From assembly GCF_001640805.2 (NCBI RefSeq), contig NC_066851.1, positions 8,497,712 to 8,561,711 on the forward strand: a DNA stretch of 64,000 nt, given 5' to 3'. This DNA is from Lates calcarifer. Its lineage: Eukaryota > Chordata > Actinopteri > Centropomidae. Shown here in pieces: positions 50,901 through 62,300 of the stretch; positions within the stretch are counted from its first letter, which is position 1, and every line of letters starts with the position of its first letter. The position numbers were made by a program, and so were the translations under genes. Under the pieces are notes generated by a model, which searched no databases, was not told the origin of the DNA, and saw only the letters and a list, made by a program, of their open reading frames with translations.

Positions 50901-53772
50901 AACTAGGCGAGCACCTAAGTGAGAGAAGTCATACTGACATTTAGAGTCAGGGTTTGCACACTTTGTGTGTGTGCAAGACTGGTAAAGTTTAGTCTGTCTT
51001 CTACTTTGAATCATTCATTCTCTCAGTCTCTCTTTAACACACACGTACACACAAACAAGATTCAGCAGAACCCCAGACCCTGACTGGCTCACTGAGGGAT
51101 GCCAAGTATGAGTGTGAGGCTGGATAAATGGAGCACAGAGGCGATGAGTCAGGGAACCATCCTGAGCCAGACAGAATAAATCAATCACACTCCAGGAGCT
51201 GGTATCATTGAAGACTTTCCCGATGATGCCCTTTCAGCACAATGAAAACAACTTCATTCTGTTGTGCTGAAACATCCAGTGGGGCTTGAAGGGAGCTGCA
51301 GTGGTCATTCACTCACACGTAAGGAAATATACAGCGTGGGCTGTGGAAGTAGCTGTGAAATCTGTGAGGAAGAGAAATGAAGAGTGAGGGAGAAAGCTAT
51401 AAAGAGCTGTGTGTGTACTTAGGGCTTTTCAAGTTCAGGCTCCTGCTTTCACTTCAGTGCAAAACGAACCTATACATGCACTGTTTACACAGTTAATATC
51501 TCAACAACCTGTTATCTCTGACATTGCAATTGTTTCTGTGGATTTCATTGTCTTGCTAAATGGCAGTATACAGAAGGAACACCTGAAGGCTGATGGCAAC
51601 TACTGCAAGCAAGCAACCAACCAACCAACCAACACTGCCATCCTCACAGCCAGCTGACTAGCAGACAGTGATTTCATTCATACACCTCCTGGCCACCAGT
51701 GGTAGCATGGAGCAACAATGTAGTCAGTGAGCGATGAACCAGTCCTGCACCCTCTTTGATTTTACATGGTTTAAACTGAATGGATGAAGACTTTTTTCTG
51801 TCTAAATAAATCCTGTTTTATGTTACTTTACATCCACTTATGTTATTTTTCTCTTATAGAACATTAAAATGATTTTATACCATTCCATGAATTTGTATTT
51901 TCAATATTTTGCCTGTAACAAATTTCATGACTGTGACTGAAATGTTCTAAGAGATTGTCAGGGCAAGTCCATGATACATAGCTTATGATTCTGGATGATG
52001 GTTGTGTGGTGTTATGTCTCACTGGGCTTGTAGCAGCTCATACTTGTACAAATAATAGTGATGCAGACACAAACACAAGAGACAGTGACTCACATTAGGA
52101 GATAGCGCTCACCTGTGCATTGCATACACAGACGATAATCAAACCCAAACATAGACTTTGGTGGTGACGAAGAATGACTCCAGACTCCTTGAGTTTGTCA
52201 GCATCTCCACCTGAGAGGACCATACCATAGTGATAAAATCAGGGATGGTTTCCCTCAAGCAGAATAACTGAGCGGAGCCTCAGCTGGGCTTTGTTCCTCT
52301 GGAGTCCCCTCTGTCCGGGAATGGATTCATCTGTCTGGGCTGGTTTGCACGGGGTCGCCTGGGGGTTGTGTAAATACACACTCACTCTGGGTGGGATGGA
52401 CACTCAAAGGGATTTTCCATGACTCGCCCCGGTGAATGGAGCATGCCTTGCTAAACAAACGCATCACCCTCCTCCCAATCACAGACGTAGTGAGTCGCTC
52501 AGTTTGCATCGCTTGGGAGTTGGAAGTTTTCCCTTCGATTCATCTTTGTTCCCGCTGCCACCCCCGATTTCTGTCACGACACCAACAGCAGTGGATTTCC
52601 ATATGATGTGGTTGTTTGTTGTGATGGTGATTCTTTCCTACTGATGTCATCTGGAGCCAGGCCACAGGGAGCAGTTTAGTATCTCTGTTTTTGGAATAAA
52701 AGTTATACTGAAATAAAGCATCAAACTGTTGCCAGAAGCACTTCCTAACCACATTGTCCTACACTGAATAACTGTGGTTACAAAATGTAAACTACACAGT
52801 CTTTATTATGCAATTTATCATTTATAATATTATATCAGATCATTTTCATTGCTAAGTATACAAATCAACAAGGGTACTACACTTAAATATACACAGCACT
52901 GTCATCTGACTCTTCCTTTTCAATGAATGTGTTTGATAGAATCTATTCAACAGGAGATAGATTTCTCTCAGAATGCAATTCATCCTGTTTTGAAGATTCA
53001 TCTGCAAAAACCTGCTGTCAATGTGAATTGCTCATTTAAACAAAACACACACTCCATCTTGCCTCCTGTCACACTGAGTCCAACAACAATATTGCATGTT
53101 TTTCTAATGGCTCCCATCAGGAGATGAAACTCATAAATAATCATCTCGTTCACTTTGTTTATCCCGTCTGCATCTCCTTGGTGACAGCCGTGTTGCCTTC
53201 ATTATTGCTCTCACAGCCACATTGACGGGAGTGAATATTAATAAATGTCATCAGACTCAATGGACCTGATTTATGAGTTTAGACCTCAGTGTCTTTCTGG
53301 GCACAGTGTGACCCAACCACCAGCTCCAGAAACTTCTGCTGAAATCGTTCTCGAATTCTGCAGAAGCTTCACTTTGGGAGATATTACATTTTGTTCTTTT
53401 TAATCTCATGTTGCTTTTCATGTCTAGATGACAGAGTGGTGAAAGACAGATGCTTCGTAAAGCCATAAATCTCTCTCCCATGGTGCCTTTTTTGGGTAGA
53501 AAGGGCTCCTTTGTCTCATCTTAAAGTCTTAATACTTTTGCTGCACTTAACCTAAGCTCTCTGTCCGTTAAGACCACTGCATTAGACAGTTATCAACCCT
53601 CTCACATAGTAAACACATGACATCATGACCAATGCATCCCCCTGATTGATTGTCTGTTTTTGTAGCCTGACCCACAAGAAGGCCCTGGTTAGTAAGGGTC
53701 ATTTGTCAGGACCTTTATGTGTGTGGTGTTATCCCACATGAATACATATTCAGAGCCACAGTACAGTTAAAA

Positions 53773-53775
<3 letters not shown>

Positions 53776-53821
<46 letters not shown>
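53776..53821 (+). repeat. CA microsatellite
   Basis: About 22 CA units with one T interruption near the right end, preceded by an A run. Confidence 0.97.
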
Positions 53822-55744
53822 AATTACTTACAGGCAATAAATAATATGACAACATACAGGATGCAAGTGCCTGTTTTTAATTATTAATTCTATCACAAAA
53901 AGTAGTATAATCTGTAACTCAAAACTAAAAAGCTCTGAGGGGAGGAATATTTTCCCTGAGATCACATCCTCCTGACTAGATAAGCATTTGTTGTTTTTAT
54001 TTGTAACAGTTAAGTTATTATTAAATCAAAAACATGTTAAGTGTACTGGCAAAAAGTATTTCCTGTTTGTGATACTATCAGTTTATACAGGCTTGAGAGT
54101 GCTACTAAATGTTAAACTCATCACTAATATGATACCAAGTGTGCCATCTAGTGTTTGTAAAGAGGTACTGCAGCTTTTCAGCCTTTTGTGAAAATTGACA
54201 AGAACAATGAAGCAGTGTACTTAAAAAAAAAAAAAAAAAGGAATTGTACTGTATGGAATCACTTTACTTCTGCCCAGGGGGCAACTATGGTGGTGTGGTA
54301 GCCAAATATGTTCCATCTATCCATCATTTTTTTGTATGAGAGTGTGTGTTTGTCTGAAGCCCCTTGAACTCCTGGAGCAACATGCTTATATAAGATAATG
54401 TCTTGTAATAACAACAAATGTGAACACCATGGGGACTAGCAGGGAGAATAAGCACGAGACAGTTTGGTCACATATGGTCAAAATTTGGGATATACCAACA
54501 TACATACTGTAACATTACTGTGATACTAGAGGTAGACATTCTGACTGTCTCTGCTGTAATTCTCTTGCCTTTTCATGAAACTGTATTGTCGTAGATCAAC
54601 TTAACTGAAGGACTGACTTCAGTGGGGAAAAAGGCAAGAGAAGCAATTTTGGGAGATTTTCTCATAAGTTGTAACCATTTATTACATCCCACTGAAGCCA
54701 AGAGTTAAAAGTCCAAATGTGTACAAGTTTGCCTGAAGTATGTATTTGCTTTTTATGTAACAACTCATATTCTCAACCTCATTCCTTGTCTGTTTTTGCT
54801 TATGAGCTAAAAGCTTTATTGCCCCTAGAGGGAAATAGCTTTGCCCAATGAGCCTTATAAAACATCTGACACATAAAAACCAGACATGCCTTTCCATTAA
54901 AACACAAAACATCAAGACAGCATTTTTCTTTTTTAAAAAGGCATCAGGCTAGAATGTGCTCCAAAGAGGTCAAAGGTCAAGCTCAGCTACATACATACCT
55001 GGGTCACTCAGAGATTCAATAACAACAGGCACCAGCACAGATGTTTGTTGACTACAGGTTTAATTTATATGCAACTTTAGTCTAATTATATTGTATATCT
55101 TTCTCTTGGATTTAGGGGAGTCATTAAGAGTAAGCTACTGATATTATCTCACTAATATCCTTCATCTCCAGCACTGTATGCAGAGAAGGAGCCAGTGTTG
55201 TTGTTACCTTCAAAGTAAAATTCTGACAGTGTCAGATTATTGATTAGTAGAACCAAAAATGGAATCACGTTCAAGTGAGTTAACATACTGTGAAACATTT
55301 GTGTTTAACAAAATGAAATATGCTATGGACAGAACACAGCAGGCTGAAATCTTAGAAATAACATTCATATTTCATACGTCAGTGGTGATGATTTACATGT
55401 GTGTATCCGTCTGGAGGTTGATCTGCAGCATTCCTCTGGCTGAGGGTTACGTGACGTGGCAGAGGGATAAGGTGGGCTTTATTTCACTTCAAATGATCTT
55501 ACGGGGCATTGTCTTCCTCTGTGCCATATTTACACTCTGAGGTCTGGTTCTCTCAAGCAGGAGTGTTTTTTATCAACAGAAGTAGAAACATATTAAATCC
55601 AAAAGTGCAGTAGAGCTGTAGAATAAATCTTATTTTAGCCTTTATACGGCTTAAGGCAGCTTAACATGTCTGCATTTTCTGCCAAAATGGCGACAGCAGG
55701 ACACATGTGGAACTGAGAAATGAATCCTTTTCATTTGTTCAGCT
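53822..55744. other. intergenic, no gene recognised; region just past the cd109 3' end
   Basis: A poly(A) run of 17 lies at 54223-54239. A 93-codon plus-strand open frame at 55259-55540, tail-to-tail with cd109, has no family resemblance and no support as a gene. Confidence 0.5.
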
Positions 55745-56167
55745 GCCAACTATACATGAGTGCTTTATTTCAGTCAACACATGGATTCATATGGAGAATG
55801 GTAGGTTTCATGAACTATGTAAAGACATTCTTTGAAATTGTTTTCTAATATATTGAACCCAAATATACATACACAACACAAATGAAATTAATAGGATGGT
55901 TTCCAATGACAGTAATTTCTCATTAAGTTCTATTTAAAAACAATATAAAACAAAACACATTGTAAATAGCAGAAGGCAAGTCTGCACTAAAGAGCAACAT
56001 GCAAACAGTTCTCTAAATATTACAATCACTTGTCATGAAATAATATCTTTTGAAAAGAATTTTTAATTTGCATCCAGTGCATGTCAATGTGTACATACTG
56101 TACTAAAACTATGTCTCTCAATGTATATTAATTCCTTCAATATATATATTTTTTAAATTCTATAAAA
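55745..56167 (-). other. cd109: cd109 3' untranslated region
   Basis: AT-rich sequence between the stop codon and the poly(A) signal, with no continuing reading frame. The 3' end is estimated from the AATAAA at 55764-55769; the exact cleavage site cannot be read. An ATTAAA variant at 56062-56067 could give a shorter UTR. Confidence 0.65.
55764..55769 (-). terminator. cd109 poly(A) signal AATAAA
   Basis: The minus strand reads AATAAA in the context CTGAAATAAAGCACTC, about 400 nt past the cd109 stop codon and in the correct orientation. Confidence 0.65.
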
Positions 56168-56370
56168 TCAGGCTACAATAAAAAAAGCAGTGACTCCAAG
56201 GAATATGCAACTCAAGCTGTAGGTGGCGCTGCTTAATGAGTGAGATGAGAGAGGGGAGGAAACTGTGATGATGACCCCTGGCCTACAGCGATCACAGTTT
56301 GTACCACAGAAGTAACAGGAGTCCATGTTGTGAAGAAAATCTGAGTTGTATGTTCTTACTGCTTTTCTTG
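56168..56370 (-). CDS. cd109: cd109 exon 17, C-terminus with GPI-anchor signal and stop
   Basis: The phase-1 acceptor TTACAG joins to RKAVRTYNSDF, then a cysteine cluster (C-x2-C-x3-C-x2-C) ending CRPG, as in mammalian CD109. A small-residue stretch (SSPLSSHSLSS) is followed by a hydrophobic C-terminal run (LSCIFLGVTAFFIVA) and TGA at 56168-56170. A serine-rich candidate omega site plus a tail with no cytoplasmic residues is the usual layout of a GPI-attachment signal. Confidence 0.94.
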
Positions 56371-59300
56371 CTGTAAGACAGGGAAAATAATCAATAATCA
56401 TACTGACTTTAATAGTATTATAGATAAAACAGCGTACTGCTATTTCATTTTCAGATTTGTAGTTCCAAAAGCATTTTAAATAAATGCATACAGCACTGTG
56501 AGATTACAGCAGGACCATGCAAAATTGTACTCACTAGGTTCATAGTAGTCGTAAACCTGCACCACAGCATCCTGTACATGGGCCACTTTGTAGTGTCTAA
56601 TGACTGGGAGGCCGATGCAAACCTCTGACTTGGAAATCTGCAAATAATACCAGAAAGGTAAATGATGATATACTACTGCCTGCACTTGCAATATACAGTT
56701 TAATAGTTAAATAAATAATAGTTTAATATGTTAAATACAGGTACCAGCTATCTGCTGTAGGAATCTTTTTTACTTAAGAGTGGTAGGGGGGGGGGCATTA
56801 AACTGTAGTGGGCATAGGCAAAGTTAGCTGACAAACAAACGTAGATGCTGAACAAACAGCTAAGTCACATTGAAGGCCGTAAATGACAATAACAGTGGAA
56901 CGTTTGTGACAGTGGAATATAGCTAGCAAATCTAAGCTAGTTATCTAGGTTTATAGCTAGTTTACAGCTAGCGTGGTTGGTCAATTCACACAATAAGCTA
57001 ACCTGAGCAGTTAGCTAAAGTTAGCTAAGCTGCATTTTTCGGTTAGCAACAACAGTACAACACCTTAGGCTACCCTTCTCCACTACAGGCCTATTACACA
57101 TTTGATTATACTCAACAAGAAAACAGTGGTTCTTTGCAGATTCGTACAATAACTGTCAGTTAGCGTATAGTCTGGTAACAAGTGACATGAGAGGAGTCAT
57201 TCTACCAATAGTATAGAGTTTTGTGAGGGATAAATCATTATTCTTAGAATAAACTTGAACTGCTTCGAGCAAAAACAACAAACAAACAAACAAAACAATT
57301 ACAGTAAAATTAAGAGATTTTAAATCACCATCAGAGTTATATTCCTGACAGTGTGGTAAAATTAAACCATGTTTTGAAATAAAAATGAAAAGTTGAGTTC
57401 AGTGAATAAATACATTTTTGTCGGCCAGTAGAAAATGTCATATGGGTTTGAGGTTGCACTTTGGGAATTTGGACTCGTGACTCAGCATTTCAAACGATCC
57501 TAGCTACATGTGTGACTCTACACTACACTACATCCTAGATTGTTCTACCAGCCCTATTTTGGAAAAATGTTTGTATAACCAAAACTACAATTTTCCCACC
57601 ACTCATACTGGTAAGCCTGGCCATGAAATGTTCACACACTGATGATACACTTACTGAATCAAGGTACAGGCTAACTTTCTCAGGCAGTATCTCCACCTTT
57701 CTGATAAGATCTGTTGGGGTAGCAGCTCCAGGAGACAGGCGGAAACCACTGAGCATGCCCACATCCAATATAGCCATACCTGTATGAGATATCACCTGAC
57801 TATCCTTTAATCTAGAGAGGAAAAAAGCAAGAGGTCATACACATTCAGGGCCCCTGTGTTATGTAATACGTTATTGTAATGGAAACATAACATAAAGATA
57901 GATAACATACAGGTATATATTAAAATAAATGTTAGAAAAATGACGTTAACTTGACATATACATCTATCTGTGTTACAGTACTTACCTCATGCATATAGAC
58001 AGCACCATGTGATTGTAGCCTCTTTCTTCAGAAACATCAACTTTTAATGAGAAAGCCTCATCATCTGAGGTGTGCAGGAGGTTCTGTGAAAACGCTGCGC
58101 TCTCCACATTGTAAAAGACATTCATCTGGATGAATTCATGGAGATGGTTAAAAATGTAAATACGCAGATCTGATGATAAAAAGCTAAACTGTACAGTTCA
58201 GTTTCAGATACCACAGCTTAAATACCTTAGTCACAAAAACAGTATCTGTCGTGAGAAAACTAATTGAATCTCTGTATTTGTTCACTTGTTTCTATGTGAG
58301 AGTATTAAATGACAGGTTAAAAACAAGTTCTATGACAGAGGGGGTCTGGAAGAAAAAATAAAATAATACAGTGAAAAGATTCACCTTTCACCATAGTCCT
58401 CTGAGTGATATTATCCTGTATACTATGGTGTGTGTTCCAGATGTTAATTGCTGAGAGTCCATTATCATGCTACATTTGCATTTCGCTGTTTTTGGTTTAG
58501 CATTTACAAAGCAGTACATTGTGCTGGGTGAAGCTATCCTGCACAGCTGCTGTGTTCAATTTATTCTGGTCATGCTCTGGTGGTTAAACTGTACTTTATG
58601 TTGAGCTGAATATTTTGTTAGTATGGAAACACTCCTGCATTGTAAGGGGTAGTGTGGAGATTGTGGTGTTATATTTTCCTCTGACACAAACAGCTTTAGC
58701 AGTATACAGAAGAGCAGATGATAGAACTTTACCTGAAATGTGGCAAATCCTCTTCCTTCCATGTATATGTTTAGGTGTAGATCTTTTTCTGCATTAATCT
58801 TTAAGAACATAAAGTAAAAGTAGAAAATCCAGCATTATATAAAATATCACATATGCACATATTAGGCATCAACTGTGGGATCCCACATGGGTTTATTACC
58901 TCTTGGATTTGAGATATGCGATAGTTCGTGGAGTTGATACTAAACTGAGACACAAACATAGGTGCTGGGGCAGATACATCAAGCCTGAGGTCAATAGCAT
59001 TGGCACCACTAAATGCAGCGTAGTAAGCCAGAGCCTGGAGGGCAACCACTGTGTCCTGAGGAAGGAAAAGGGTAACATTTCAGTGTGCTTTGGACTCAAC
59101 CAAACAGGCCTTACTTTATTTCACAGTTACGTATTTAAGCATCAGTTACTTCAGTAATAGACTGAAGGTTTAGTCTCACCTGTGTTGTCCCATAGCCTCC
59201 AAGATGATTCCTCTGCTTACTTAACCACTTCAGCAATGAAATGCCCTCAACTAAGCTGCCATGCCTCAAAAGAGCCAGCAGCACATAAGAGGCCATCTCT

Positions 59301-62300
59301 ATCTGTGCTGAGTGTGGCTGCCAGTCATGTGACTTCAGGCCAGCAGAGGATATCCACATTTTGACTCCATCTTTGGAATGAAATGACAGAAACTGTAATC
59401 AGTATAAGGATGTCCACATACCGTTCCTACAGATTTTATAATGTGGCAAAAGTCTTCATGAATCTAGACAAAAATGTACACAAATGTGTAGAATGTCATG
59501 AATTGTCTTTAATGTTGCTGCTCCTCTTGATTACATGGATCTGGATTGGAGGAACTTCAAGATCCACAAATCAAATTTTGTAGATTGATTTGAGTTTGAA
59601 ATCTCTTTTCCAGGAGACTTTTGTAAAACTTTACCAGGATGCTTAGTGGCAGTATAGTGTTTGGTAATATAATAAACAAATACTTTTAACTCAATATAAT
59701 AGTTTTGTGATATATCAGTATGAAATTCTCATTCTCACATGTGCACTTTCCTCAACATTAAACAACAGAGAACCTTTGCTAAATTACCTGTGTTGTCAGC
59801 TCTACTGATGATCTCAGACAGGACAGTTTTAGTCATGGGACTGTTGGCCAGAACTAAAGCATAAGTCACGAGACATAGGCTGTAGTTACTGACCACCCCA
59901 CTGGACACTTTGTCCTCCAGGTACTTCTGGGCCAGGGACACATTGCTTGAGTACCTTTCCTTCAAGAAGACCCAGACAAAAGGTCATTACTGTCAACTGA
60001 CTTTTTTTCCTCATACTCTTAACATGACAGCCCTTAAATATTCCTGTCACTCTCCCATGCAATTTCACCTTCTCCACTGACATACACATATTCTCTTGAC
60101 ATACCGCATAGGTCTGATCCTCCAGCAGTGCTATCAGTACATAGGCAGTGAGTGCCACTGATCCATTATCCGAGTCCTCCCTGCATCTCTGTGTGGATCA
60201 GCCTTCCCACCTCGGTGAATTCTCCCTGAGGCCCCTGGTGTTTCAAAAGCCAAGTCATGGCTCTGGTCAGGACACTCTGGTCTACCCGCATGTAGGGCTG
60301 AGCCTGAAGGAAGCAGCGCAGCACAAAGGCTGTCAGCCTATGACCAAAGACAGAGGAGAGGCAGCATGAGAGACTGGGAGATTACATTTCTATAGATTTA
60401 ATGTATATTGATTCAGCCCAAAAGGTTGAGAAGCTGCAGAAAGACATTCTTTCCCTTTCTTCTCAAATAACACATTAAGACCAATTTACTTTTTGCAAAT
60501 CAAACCTTATTCACCCGCGTTTCAGGATATCAACACCATAATTCATGGAAAATTCTCAAAGCAGGTGAGCACTGCATTAAATATATAAAATGATTTCATC
60601 TCCACAATGCGGAGTCTTTCACCTGATTTACAATAAACTACATGTCGCTTGTGCCATTTCCAGTACACTGGTGACCTACCATGTACTTCCCGAGGTGTCA
60701 CTGGCTCCGAAAGCACTGAAGGAACCGTCATCTCGTTGGTAGGACAACTGTCTCTGATATCCTTACAGCAGATAATATAACATGTTGATATAATATGAAA
60801 AATAAGCAACAAATCCCTAAATTTAATATAGGTAATTATCATCTAAATAAATAAGATACCACAGTTGTTCTGTTACACCTAAATAACAACAATAACTATT
60901 ACACTGTATACAACAAGGATATGGTGTAGTTTACTATAAATAAGTGACTTCAGTGAGTCATGTAAAAGCTGCTTACCCCCCATCATATAGCCCAGAACCT
61001 TGTTCCTGATCTCCGCATCATCCAGGGTTGACTGATCCAGGTACTGGAGAACATAAACACTTGGAGCAAAGTGGATCATGTTCTGCTCCCCACAACCAAG
61101 AGGCATCTGAACCAGTGTAATCCAGGTTGTTGAAGGACAAGGCCAAGATATCACCTGTGTAAAGCAGGAAGGATTTAACTGTTGCCCAACACATTTACAA
61201 ATAGACCAGACAGACCTGACGTCATGTCATTTTTGAAATGTATGCTTCACTTGACTTGCACATAAAAGAAAACCATACTTCTAAAAAAAAGTCAGAGCTG
61301 TGGTTTAGGTTACAAGCTATGGAAGAATGATCTACATTAGAGAGACAAAAAGTCCATCCTGCATATTTTCTTGGTGTTTAATAAAGCTGACTATCACAAC
61401 AAGGGTTAACCCTAACCCACAAGCACGAAAACCACAAATTTGGCTCCAAATGAGGAAAATACTGAAACTTGCCTCTTTACCATGACAAATGGCAAACATC
61501 CCTGAACCTGAATGGAGCCAAGCCAAACAGCCTGACAGCTGTTCAGAATGTGTCCACCATAAACATTCCTGTTTGATGTCCATTGTTTCCATTTTTCAAC
61601 GTGCACTATCTAAATGATGTCAGGAGATTGATGCGCAAATCGTCTGAACACAAAGGAAAATGCGAGCATTTATTACACATGCCTAATTGACTAAAAGTAA
61701 ACATGAACTGCAGTCAGACGGAACTGCCACTGGCACAGCAGGGAGGATGAATGGCAGACGTACCAACCAGTGCCACATGGGCCCTCTGGCTGCCCGGCAC
61801 CACATCTGGTGGAAAGGAGAAGGAGACAGATCTGGATTTGTTGTGGCTCTCTGGTACCAGCTCCAGGAACAGAGACTCTGAGAAGGACTGTTCAACACCC
61901 TCAGGCTGCAGGAACATGGAAGTAAGTCACTGTTATCATGGGATTAGCTGTATGCCACGTAGCACTTGGTATTTTATACTGCACCCTTACCCACAATTCT
62001 TAACCTCACTGAGAGATGACTTCACACACTAGATTCATACATATTATCCAATATATTTCCATCATACCACACCTTCACAAGAACTCTCCAAACAAGGCTG
62101 TCTGAGGCCTCAGCACACACGGCGTCCACAGATATTTCCATCTCGCCCAGAGCTACAGGCCTTATAGGGAACAGGGCTGAAGCAGAGACATGACTCCCTA
62201 GGGTGAGTTTTTGAGCATTTACCACAGAGACGTCTCCTCTGTCTCCCAAAACAAACTCAAAGGCCTTGCCCTGTGCGAGCAGCACGATGACCTGCAGAGC

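Larger units (their letters stand above)
47321..53775. other. intergenic, no gene recognised
   Basis: Holds a palindrome (47391-47411), TATTTC repeats (47597-47620), a strong plus-strand G-quadruplex-type tract (47887-47910), a CCAA repeat (51611-51632) and an element-like block at 53127-53280. The 182-codon open frame at 47561-48109 is the longest in the window but crosses simple repeats and the G tract and has no family resemblance. Confidence 0.5.

Noticed and set aside
60148..60369. Plus-strand open frame over cd109 exon 9
   Set aside because: Antisense shadow of the thioester-domain exon.
61332..61606. Open frames inside the cd109 intron between exons 6 and 7
   Set aside because: They lie between well-supported exons, are not needed for phase and match nothing in the alpha-2-macroglobulin family.
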